6,578 nucleotides of DNA, from assembly GCA_031259905.1 (NCBI GenBank), contig JAIRKS010000076.1:1-6578 (forward strand), written 5' to 3'. The stretch comes from Odoribacteraceae bacterium (lineage in GTDB: Bacteria; Bacteroidota; Bacteroidia; Bacteroidales; Marinifilaceae). The first letter of the stretch is position 1; each line of letters begins with the position of its first letter. The notes beneath the pieces are model-generated. The model saw nothing but the letters and a program-made list of their open reading frames with translations. It was not told where the DNA came from and searched no databases. The translations under genes and the position numbers were made by a program. Positions 1 to 6,304 of the stretch are shown here, piece by piece.

Positions 1-412
1 TGGCGTCGTCGACGTAGTCGAGCACGGCGTTACATCCCTTGATCCGCTCGTAGTAGCGGGCGTAGGGAGTACTGGCGGGATTTTCGTTGATGGGCGTCTC
101 GTGGCCGCTATAGTCGGCATAATAGGGCTGCCAGGTGAAGAGCGGGGCGTTGGAGACAACGCTCGCGCTACCGACATACGTGTACCCGCCGGTATTGTTG
201 GGCGCGAAGTTAAGGGCGACATCGTCGTCCATGTAGTAGAGGATAGCGGCCGGTTCGCTGTTGCCGAGGTAACCGGATCCGAGTAATAACTCCCGGAAAT
301 CCGCGGTAGTCTTGGGGATCACCTCGTCCTGCGATTTCTCTTCCAGAAAGTCGGAGCAGGCGCTCGCGAGGAGGAGTATTCCGACGATGGTTGAAAGCAT
401 GTTATATTTCAT
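1..412 (-). CDS. SusD/RagB-like outer-membrane lipoprotein, N-terminal 137 residues (C-terminus outside the window)
   Basis: This is a surface-exposed glycan/nutrient-binding lipoprotein that caps the SusC transporter. It is read on the minus strand from an ATG at 412-410 and stays open to the left edge, so only the first 137 codons are present (the family is usually about 450-650 residues). The N-terminus is a lipoprotein signal: a hydrophobic run ending LLLASAC, with the lipidated Cys at residue 19, followed by SDFLEEKSQ. Asp directly after Ser at the mature N-terminus, then acidic residues, fits export to the outer membrane surface in Bacteroidota. The segment VIPKTTADFRELLLGSGYL (about residues 31-49) and the later YYERIKGCNAVLDYV (about 120-134) match the N-terminal helical region of SusD-like proteins. 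The start is 18 nt after the susC stop codon, so the two are surely co-transcribed. A second Met at residue 5 is a possible alternative start but shortens the signal's charged end. Ligand unknown. Confidence 0.9.
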   Translation of the reverse strand, partial: MKYNMLSTIVGILLLASACSDFLEEKSQDEVIPKTTADFRELLLGSGYLGNSEPAAILYYMDDDVALNFAPNNTGGYTYVGSASVVSNAPLFTWQPYYADYSGHETPINENPASTPYARYYERIKGCNAVLDYVDDA

Positions 413-430
413 GTCTCGTGTATTTTGTGG

Positions 431-3400
431 TTAGAACGTCATGTTTATCGAGAGCGATGTCGTGCGGCGGGCAGGCCAGCCGACAGTTTCCGGGTCGTAG
501 CCTCTCCAGTCCTTGTCGAAGGCGACGAGGAACGGGTTGCTCATGCTGGCGGAGACGGAAAGGCGTTTCATGTAGAACTTCTTCAGCAGCTCCGTTGACA
601 CGTCGTACGACAGCGAGATGTTGCGGCAGCGAATGAAATCGGTATCCGCGACGCGCAGGTCGGAGGTGTTATACATCGTGTAGGGGCTGATAGTGACCGG
701 TGAACTGCCCGGGTGAGGCAATGGCACGTCAAGGCGGTGAAAACTCCCGTGCGGGATGGAGGGGATGTCTGTTTTCAATTCATCGCCCGGCTTTTGCCAG
801 CGTTCTTTCAGCAAGCGCGGCACGTTCTGCTCCGGGGTAGGCGCGCCCGCCGAGCTATAAAACACCGGCAAGCGGCCCTGCGCGCCGAAAGAGAAGGCGA
901 ATTGTGCCCGCGCGGAGAACTTCTTGTAGCGGAGCATCGTGCTGAAGCCGCCAGAGAAATCGGGTTCTGTCGTGCCGCTCTTGACGAGATAGTCGAGGAA
1001 CTCCTCCGTCTTTTGTTCCTCCTCGAGGGGATCGCCGATATGAACGCCCTCGTACTTCGGGTACTTGAATAGCGGTCGCCCGTCGGTAGCCCTCAGCCCG
1101 TCATAGGCGTAAGAGTAGAAAGTATGGTAGGCTTCACCGTTGACAATCGCCTCGCCGCTGATGTACTCGTCCCGGCTGTTGACGCGATCGTTTTCCGTGA
1201 TCGTGTTGCGGGCGAGACCGGAGTTAACGGAGAACTGCCAAGTGAAATCCTTCGTCCGCACGGGAACCACGTTGACGACGAAGTCATACCCGCGGTTGGT
1301 CATCTTCGATCCGAAGATAGTAGCCGAGTTCATGCCGTTCTCGACGATCACTTCCCTCGACGAGAGCACGTCGCTCACCTTGCGGTAGAGGTTGGCCGTT
1401 ACATTCAACCGGTTATTCCACAGCGTGACGTCCACGCCGAGATTCCACGAGTTCGTCTCCTCCCAGCCCAGGTCGGGGTAGGGCAGCGATTTAATGTTCA
1501 GGACGTATTGCTTGAACAACGTGCTGTGCCCGCCGTCCGTGGCGATCAGGTGCGGCGAGACGGACTCCACGGCGTTTCCCTGGTAGCCGTAGGAGGCCGA
1601 GACGTCGAATGTATTCAGCCAGGTGGCGGTATTAAAGAGGCTTTCGTTGCCGATACGCCACTTGCCGCCGATAGACCACGTCGGGTGGAATCGCTTGTTC
1701 TCGTCCTGCCCGAAGCGGTTGGACGCGTCGAGGCGGGCGTTAAAGTTCAGCGTGTAGCGTTCGTTGTAGTTATACACGACGGAGAGGTACTCGCTAAGCG
1801 TGTTATTCTTCCGGTCGACGATACTTGCATTATCGCGCATTGCCTCGTGTAGCGTGTTTGGGGTAGTCGTTGTTCCCTTGAGGTACGACAGCGGTACGGA
1901 GGCGTAGCTCTCGCCACGGTAACGCAAGTAGCCGTAGCGAGTATTCGTGTTGCCGTTCGTGGTAGCCGAGCGCATCTCGATCCCCGCCTGGAGGATCAGG
2001 TGGTGCGCGTCATTGAACGTCTTGCTGTAGACGAGATTGTTCCTGAACGAGTAATCCCGGTTCATCGCGTCCACTATTTGCACCAGCCCGCCGAAGGGCA
2101 ACGGGCTGGCCAGCTCTTCCGTCGAGTTCGGGAGCATCGTCCCGTACTCGTAGCCTCGCTTCTGCGTGATGTAGAAAGACAATTCCGTGGCGTAGGTCTT
2201 TATCTCGGACGAGGAGGCGTTATAAGAAAACAACCCCTGGTACTCCAGCTCGGGCAACACCTTCCAGCGCAGGTCAATCGTGCTGCCCAGCGTCTTGGTC
2301 GCGTTACTGTTGCCGGTATTGTCCAGCTCGTTCTGGATATTGTAGTTGTACGAGAACTTCCCGGCTACCGGGACACTACCTTCTCCTCTCTTCTCGTGAT
2401 AGAAGAACGTCCCGTCCTCGTTATACATCGGGATGGTGCGCGTGGTGTTGTACGCGTAATCGAAAGGGGCCACGCCGTACGCGAAGCCGTTCGTCTCGCG
2501 GACGCTCCCGTTCAACAGCAGGTTCAACATCAGGTTATCCCCGAAGCGGAACGTCGTGTTGGAGCTTGCCGTGAAGGTGAGCATATCGTTGCCGATGGCC
2601 TCGCCCTTCTGCCCCTGGATGCTGAATGAATTACGACTCACGACCTTCTCCGTTCCCCCGGAGATGCTCACGTTATGGCTATGGTTAAACGAATTGCGGA
2701 AAAGCAAGTCGAACCAGTCCGTGTTCTGCCGTTCCATCTTCCGGTACTCGGTGATCAGCTCGTCGTAGCTGATCTCCTTGTTATGCAACCGCTGGATCAG
2801 CCCGCCGTAACCGATCGGCATCACCTCCTGCGTGTAACTCTCGCGGGCCAGGTAGACCTCCTTCGAGAACTGCATGGCCTCCTGCGAGTTCATCAAGTCG
2901 TAGAGACCGTAACGCGGGCGCTGGCCGATGGAATAACTACCGCTGTACGAGACGGCGATATCCCCGGCGCGTGCCTTCTTCGTCGTGATAACGATCACGC
3001 CGTTGGCCGCCTGCGACCCGTAGATCGCCGTCGCGGAGGCATCCTTGAGCACGGTAATCGTCTCGACGTCCATCGGGTTCAACCACGCGATAGCGTTCGA
3101 GGCGATCTCTCGCATCTCGGTGAGATCGGCCGACATGGACATGTCGTTGTCGGGCACCGGCAGCGGGTCACGCTGCACCACCCCGTCGACCACCCACAAC
3201 GGCTCCTGGTTTCCCAGTAGCGTGGAAGTACCGCGGACGCGGATCTTCGGCGACGACCCCACCTGTCCCGACCGCGTGATGACGGACATGCCGGGGATCA
3301 CCCCCTGCAACATCTGGTCGATGCTCGTCTCCCCGGCCACGTAGACATCCTCACCGCGCACGACCGTGATGGCCCCCACGTACTCTCCCTTACGGATGGT

Positions 3401-4048
3401 CGAGTAACCGGTCACGACCACCTCCTCGATCCGCGCGATCTCCTCCTTCATCACCACCTCCAGGGTCGTCTCCCCCTTCCACGCGATCTCCTGCTTTACC
3501 ATCCCCATAAAACTAAACGACAACACGATGTCATCCCTCGCGGGGAGCGACAGCATGAACTCTCCCTTGACGTCCACGGAAGCGCCCAGCGTCGTTCCCT
3601 TCACCTGCACGGTCGCGCCCGGGAGCGGCTCGCCCTTCTCGTCCGTCACCTTTCCCTTGACGACGACCATCCCCGGCTGTTGCGGCGTCTCCTTTCGGAT
3701 GATCACCGCGTCCCCGGTAACCTCCGGGGTAAGCCCCGTTCCTTTCAAACACATCGCGAGGATCTCCTTCACGGTCAACTCATGCGCGTCGATATTCAAC
3801 CCGCGCACGTGCTCGATCTCCCGCGTGCCGTACATGAACACGAACCCGGTTTTCTTCTGCAGGTTCCAGATGACCTCCTCGAGGCTCGCGTTCTCCACGC
3901 GCAACGACAATTTGCTATCCTGCGAGTAGACCGCCGCGGAGATCGGCAAGCAACTCAGGAGCACTAACATGACTTTTAGCTTCATGATAAAAAGAATTTT
4001 GTTCCACGTTCCCCCGGCGGGGGACTCATTACTTCGTTTTTTCTCCAT
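431..4048 (-). CDS. SusC/RagA-family TonB-dependent outer-membrane receptor with N-terminal STN signalling domain
   Basis: A 1205-residue outer-membrane barrel that imports glycan or other nutrient in a TonB-dependent manner with its SusD partner. Visible order: a cytoplasmic-side leader (1-21), a signal peptide from about Met22 (MKLKVMLVLLSCLPISAA), an STN domain (about 46-118), a carboxypeptidase-regulatory-like beta domain (about 128-203, GKVTDEKGEPLPGATV), a TonB-box-like stretch EEVVVTGY (208-215), a plug domain (about 213-358) with LWVVDGV (284-290) and LKDASATAIYG (334-344), then the barrel ending in a C-terminal aromatic, SINMTF. The STN domain marks it as a signal-transducing receptor, fitting the sigma/anti-sigma pair upstream. 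I keep the start at 4048 because relatives with STN domains also carry about 20 residues before the 'IMKL' signal peptide; Met22 is the alternative. No frameshift or missing domain is seen. An extended loop lies between LWVVDGV and the LKDA motif. Substrate cannot be inferred. Confidence 0.96.
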   Translation of the reverse strand: MEKKRSNESPAGGTWNKILFIMKLKVMLVLLSCLPISAAVYSQDSKLSLRVENASLEEVIWNLQKKTGFVFMYGTREIEHVRGLNIDAHELTVKEILAMCLKGTGLTPEVTGDAVIIRKETPQQPGMVVVKGKVTDEKGEPLPGATVQVKGTTLGASVDVKGEFMLSLPARDDIVLSFSFMGMVKQEIAWKGETTLEVVMKEEIARIEEVVVTGYSTIRKGEYVGAITVVRGEDVYVAGETSIDQMLQGVIPGMSVITRSGQVGSSPKIRVRGTSTLLGNQEPLWVVDGVVQRDPLPVPDNDMSMSADLTEMREIASNAIAWLNPMDVETITVLKDASATAIYGSQAANGVIVITTKKARAGDIAVSYSGSYSIGQRPRYGLYDLMNSQEAMQFSKEVYLARESYTQEVMPIGYGGLIQRLHNKEISYDELITEYRKMERQNTDWFDLLFRNSFNHSHNVSISGGTEKVVSRNSFSIQGQKGEAIGNDMLTFTASSNTTFRFGDNLMLNLLLNGSVRETNGFAYGVAPFDYAYNTTRTIPMYNEDGTFFYHEKRGEGSVPVAGKFSYNYNIQNELDNTGNSNATKTLGSTIDLRWKVLPELEYQGLFSYNASSSEIKTYATELSFYITQKRGYEYGTMLPNSTEELASPLPFGGLVQIVDAMNRDYSFRNNLVYSKTFNDAHHLILQAGIEMRSATTNGNTNTRYGYLRYRGESYASVPLSYLKGTTTTPNTLHEAMRDNASIVDRKNNTLSEYLSVVYNYNERYTLNFNARLDASNRFGQDENKRFHPTWSIGGKWRIGNESLFNTATWLNTFDVSASYGYQGNAVESVSPHLIATDGGHSTLFKQYVLNIKSLPYPDLGWEETNSWNLGVDVTLWNNRLNVTANLYRKVSDVLSSREVIVENGMNSATIFGSKMTNRGYDFVVNVVPVRTKDFTWQFSVNSGLARNTITENDRVNSRDEYISGEAIVNGEAYHTFYSYAYDGLRATDGRPLFKYPKYEGVHIGDPLEEEQKTEEFLDYLVKSGTTEPDFSGGFSTMLRYKKFSARAQFAFSFGAQGRLPVFYSSAGAPTPEQNVPRLLKERWQKPGDELKTDIPSIPHGSFHRLDVPLPHPGSSPVTISPYTMYNTSDLRVADTDFIRCRNISLSYDVSTELLKKFYMKRLSVSASMSNPFLVAFDKDWRGYDPETVGWPARRTTSLSINMTF
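4010..4024 (-). other. Perfect GC hairpin inside the first codons of susC
   Basis: A 6-bp inverted repeat with a 3-nt loop (tccccc / ggggga around ggc) falls at codons 9-13 of the SusC reading frame, encoding the Ser-Pro-Ala-Gly-Gly stretch before the signal peptide. In mRNA it would form a short stable stem about 25 nt after the start codon. It could slow translation initiation or reflect nothing more than GC-rich codon choice. Function is inference. Confidence 0.3.
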
Positions 4049-4090
4049 ACTTTTGAATTATTAAAGTGTTGAACTTTGATATTAATAGCG

Positions 4091-4119
4091 CGCGTCGGGT
4101 GCTCGTAACGCCCGGCGCG
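4091..4119 (-). promoter_or_regulatory. GC-rich inverted repeat in the fecR-susC gap (possible attenuator or mRNA processing/stability stem)
   Basis: Two 11-nt arms (cgcgtcgggtg and cgcccggcgcg) flank a 7-nt loop, starting 8 nt after the fecR stop. On the minus-strand mRNA 9 of 11 positions pair, with two C-A mismatches; read on the plus strand the same two positions would be G-U wobbles. No U-run follows on the minus strand (the next bases read TATTAATATC), so it is not a standard intrinsic terminator. Its position between the regulatory genes and susC would suit a stem that separates low-level regulator expression from high-level susCD expression. The rest of the 78-nt gap is AT-rich; I see no clear TAnnTTTG-type promoter there, so any susC promoter would have to be an ECF-type one I cannot recognise. 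Confidence 0.35.
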
Positions 4120-4126
4120 TTTCTCG

Positions 4127-5290
4127 TTATTCACTGTAAACCTCCAGCTTGTTCCCGGAACGAACGACCCGCGCCAGCCGCGAATCGTGCAACATCCGGA
4201 TGATCGGCTCCATGTCGCGGTAACGATCAAGGTTCGCCCCGACCTTAACATCCCTCGCCTCCTCGTCGTGAAACTCGTACTCGAAGCCGTACCACCGCGA
4301 GAGATAAGAGAGCATATCCTCCAGCCGCTCGTTCCTGAAAATAAACTTGCCGGACCGCCACGCCGTGTAAAGCCCCGCGTCCACCGGGCGCGTGTCGCAC
4401 TCCCCCGTCGCCTTCACGTACCGTCCCTGCTCTCCCGGGGCGATCTCCCACCGCCGTTCCCCGTCGACGAGCGCCACGCGGCCCTCCACGAGCGTCGTCA
4501 CCACCGACCGCTCGCTCTCGTACGCGCGGGTATTAAACGAGGTGCCCGTCGCCAGCGTCACGACACCGCCGGCACGCGCCGCGAACGGGCGCTCCGCGTC
4601 GGCCTTCACCTCGAAGAACGCCTCGCCGGTCAACTCCACCTCGCGCGTCGCCCCCGTGAAACGCACCGGGAATCGTAACCGCGACTCGGCGTTCAGGTAC
4701 ACGCGCGTCCCGTCGGAAAGCGTCAGCGGGAACTCCATCCCCGTCGGCGTCGAGACCTCGTTGTACACCACCCCCGCCGTCGCGTCCCCGTCGCCGCGGT
4801 AATCCATCCCGCCGGAATCGACGACGATCGTCGTGCCGTCGCGCTCGGTCACCAGCAGCGTCGTCTCCTTGTCGATACTCATCACCCGCCCGTCGGCTAG
4901 CGCGAGCCGCGCGCCCGTCGTGCCGGACGAGAAGAGAGACTCCTCGCCCCCCGTCGCCGGGAGCGTCGCCCCGCGCGGGAAGAACACCATCATCGCCCCC
5001 GCGAGCAGCGTCGCCGCGGCAACGGGATACAATACCCGGCGGAGACGACGCCCCCGCGTCACGCGCGATCGCGCCCGTTCCCAGGCCGCCCGCGCCGGGT
5101 ACGACCGTATCTCCTCGACATGCGCCTCGAAGCGACGCTTGTCCGCCAGCCCCCGGACGAGGGCGTCGCGACGCTCGTCCCCGTCGACCCATTCCTCGAT
5201 GACCCGGTCATCCTCCCGCGTCCCGTTCCCGGTGAAGCGAGCGGCCAACGCGCCGGCCAGTCGAAATAACACGTGTTCCATGCTTTCCAT
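4127..5290 (-). CDS. FecR-family anti-sigma factor / transmembrane signal sensor
   Basis: A 387-residue inner-membrane protein that binds the ECF sigma factor in the cytoplasm and the receptor's STN domain in the periplasm. Residues 1-83 form the cytoplasmic part, including the IEEWVDGDERRDALV stretch typical of Bacteroidota FecR N-termini and a very basic run (about 72-85). One membrane helix follows (about 86-104, VLYPVAAATLLAGAMMVFF). The FecR domain spans about 177-275, with TPTGMEFPLTLSDGTRVYLN, VELTGEAFFEVKAD and GTSFNTRAY. The C-terminal STN-like DUF4974 domain is about 315-385 (FRNERLEDMLSYLSRWYGF). Length and order are normal for the family. The start at 5290 follows a run of eight A on the coding strand; Met4 (5281) is an equally possible start. 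It lies 71 nt after the sigma gene and 78 nt before susC, the usual order sigma, anti-sigma, receptor. Whether it acts as pure inhibitor or also as activator, as E. coli FecR does, cannot be read from sequence. Confidence 0.95.
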   Translation of the reverse strand: MESMEHVLFRLAGALAARFTGNGTREDDRVIEEWVDGDERRDALVRGLADKRRFEAHVEEIRSYPARAAWERARSRVTRGRRLRRVLYPVAAATLLAGAMMVFFPRGATLPATGGEESLFSSGTTGARLALADGRVMSIDKETTLLVTERDGTTIVVDSGGMDYRGDGDATAGVVYNEVSTPTGMEFPLTLSDGTRVYLNAESRLRFPVRFTGATREVELTGEAFFEVKADAERPFAARAGGVVTLATGTSFNTRAYESERSVVTTLVEGRVALVDGERRWEIAPGEQGRYVKATGECDTRPVDAGLYTAWRSGKFIFRNERLEDMLSYLSRWYGFEYEFHDEEARDVKVGANLDRYRDMEPIIRMLHDSRLARVVRSGNKLEVYSE

Positions 5291-5361
5291 GTTTTTTTTC
5301 GCGGTATAACAATCTCGCGACGGAACACGGGTAGTCGAGCATCAAAAAAAAAGACAGGGAA

Positions 5362-5901
5362 TCAGATCGAGAACAGGAAAACCAGGTAGAGATCCCGCAA
5401 CTGCTCGCGCAACTTGCGGTAGGCCGTTTTCTTCAGCGAGTGCACCGTGCCGCCGGAGATACTCATCGCCAGGGCGATCTCCGGCGTCGTCAGCCCCTCC
5501 ATCGACAACTCGATGACGGTGCGTGACCGCGGCGGCAAATCCCTTATCGCCTGCCGCACGAGCAGGTAAGTCTCCTGCTCGACGAGGTTCTCCTCGTAGA
5601 ACTCGTCGCTCTCGACGCGGCGCGCCCGCAAGAAATCACGATTCACCTTCTCCCGCTTGATCAAGTTCAGCGCCCGGTTACGCGCGGAGGTGAAGAGAAA
5701 ACTTTTCACTTGAAAAAGATGATCGAAACGGTCGCGGCGCTCCCAGTAGAGCAGCAGCACCTCCTGCGCGATGTCCTCGCACTGTTCTCGATTCCTGGTG
5801 TACCTGGAGGTAAAGACGCACAACACGGGATACAGCTCCTCGAATAACGATCGAAACGTGTCAACGTTCCCTTGCTTTATTTCCGGTATGACGTGTTGCA
5901 T
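5362..5901 (-). CDS. ECF-type RNA polymerase sigma factor (FecI-like, Bacteroidetes sigma-70 family)
   Basis: A 179-residue two-domain sigma factor that would direct RNA polymerase to the susC/susD promoter when released by the neighbouring FecR protein. Region 2 covers about residues 14-84: FRSLFEELYPVLCVF, then EDIAQEVLLLYWERRDRF (the -10-recognition helix region) and FTSARNRALNLIKRE. A linker of about 25 residues follows, then region 4 (about 110-168) with LPPRSRTVIELSMEGLTTPEIA and the helix-turn-helix ending GTVHSLKKTAYRKLRE, which would bind the -35 element. No region 1, 3 or extra C-terminal domain is present, as expected for an ECF factor of this size. There is no in-frame upstream ATG close by, and a promoter-like sequence lies 27 nt upstream, supporting the start at 5901. 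It is first in the leftward operon. The C-terminus ends in a short hydrophobic LYLVFLFSI. Confidence 0.95.
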   Translation of the reverse strand: MQHVIPEIKQGNVDTFRSLFEELYPVLCVFTSRYTRNREQCEDIAQEVLLLYWERRDRFDHLFQVKSFLFTSARNRALNLIKREKVNRDFLRARRVESDEFYEENLVEQETYLLVRQAIRDLPPRSRTVIELSMEGLTTPEIALAMSISGGTVHSLKKTAYRKLREQLRDLYLVFLFSI

Positions 5902-5927
5902 GGCGCGTAAGATATAGTAAATCGTCG

Positions 5928-5957
5928 CGAAAGTAAAAAATATTTACCGGGATCAAG
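5928..5957 (-). promoter_or_regulatory. Putative housekeeping Bacteroidales promoter for the sigma factor gene
   Basis: On the minus strand, TACTTTCG (5935-5928) matches the Bacteroidetes -7 consensus TAnnTTTG at five of six fixed positions. CTTG (5957-5954) matches the -33 element TTTG at three of four, with an 18-nt spacer. The predicted transcript would start near 5922, giving a roughly 20-nt leader before the ATG at 5901. The stretch is strikingly AT-rich against its GC-rich surroundings, and it is the only good match I found in the gap. It implies constitutive low-level expression of the regulator pair by the primary sigma factor. Confidence 0.5.
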
Positions 5958-5967
5958 CAACCGTCGC

Positions 5968-6001
5968 CGCTCGACGGGGCAACGTGATCGCTCGACGGGG
6001 C
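5968..6001. repeat. Pair of 13-bp direct repeats, 21 bp apart, just upstream of the sigma promoter
   Basis: The sequence cgctcgacggggc occurs twice without mismatch, at 5968-5980 and 5989-6001, with 8 bp between copies. The 21-bp start-to-start distance is two helical turns, so both copies face the same side of DNA, and the near edge is about 11 bp beyond the -33 element. The first copy also overlaps an inverted repeat, ccgtcg (5961-5966) with cgacgg (5972-5977). The position suits a regulator binding site. The alternative is a remnant of a 21-bp minisatellite like the one at 6167-6229. Confidence 0.45.
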
Positions 6002-6024
6002 CTTGTAACCACTCCCAACCGGCA

Positions 6025-6234
6025 TACAACGTACAGGTAGCCACCACGGGCAACCGGTTCTTCTCCCACTATGACATCTTTCCCACCCCCGGCGACACGC
6101 TCACCATCGAGGAACAGAAAAAGTCACTCAGAAACAACGCTTTTCTTGTACAGAACCTGTATAACCCCTCCCGTGGGTGGAGTGCTTCCCCCCGTGGCCG
6201 GAGCATTTGTCCGCGGGGAGGGAGTGCGCAATGA
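6025..6234 (+). pseudogene. Start-less coding-like fragment, probable gene remnant of unknown family
   Basis: The plus-strand frame beginning at 6025 is open back to a stop at 5908-5910 and forward to TGA at 6232-6234, but contains no ATG, GTG or TTG start. Between about 6025 and 6165 it looks like real protein: YNVQVATTGNRFFSHYDIF, then PTPGDTLTIEEQ, then NAFLVQNLYN. Its third codon positions are mostly G or C, like the genuine genes in this window. After that it runs into the degenerate 21-bp repeats, which translate as 7-residue units of the PRGxS type. I do not recognise the family. The simplest reading is the surviving piece of a gene broken by deletion or rearrangement; chance openness in GC-rich DNA is the alternative. 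Confidence 0.35.
6167..6229. repeat. Three degenerate 21-bp tandem units
   Basis: Three consecutive 21-bp units share a core of the form ccCGTGG..GGAGtgc. The block ggag recurs at 6179-6182, 6200-6203 and 6221-6224, exactly 21 bp apart, and cgtgg recurs at 6172-6176 and 6193-6197 (cgcgg in the third unit). The cores are G/C-rich, and units differ at many positions, so the block is old or was never exact. The period is half that of the 42-bp array to the right and equals the spacing of the direct repeats at 5968-6001. Confidence 0.5.
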
Positions 6235-6247
6235 CAGCGGCGTGAAC

Positions 6248-6288
6248 AAAAAAGAGGGAGGCTGTCTCGAAACGAGGCAGCCCCTCTC
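6248..6288 (-). terminator. Strong intrinsic terminator for leftward transcription entering from the right
   Basis: Read on the minus strand, a 16-position stem (arms 6288-6273 and 6269-6254) closes a 3-nt loop, with two mismatches and one G-U wobble, and is followed at once by six T (6253-6248). The core, GGCTG.CTCG with its partner CGAGACAGCC, resembles the AGGCTGTCTC-type terminators common in Bacteroidales. The plus strand lacks a T-run, so it acts leftward only. It would stop a transcript arriving from beyond the right edge, or one crossing the 42-bp array, before it reaches the sigma operon. Confidence 0.7.
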
Positions 6289-6304
6289 CCTACAACTGAA
6301 CTGG

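Noticed and set aside
1124..1852. 242-codon plus-strand reading frame opposite susC (also 2000-2629 and 2675-3220)
   Set aside because: Antisense to the barrel of a clear SusC protein; translation is low-complexity Val/Arg/Asp with no recognisable motif.
4187..4678. Long plus-strand reading frame opposite fecR (with others at 4392-4802 and 4833-5309)
   Set aside because: Antisense shadow caused by GC-rich codons of fecR; Arg/Pro/His-rich translation with no domain, and the minus-strand gene has full FecR homology.
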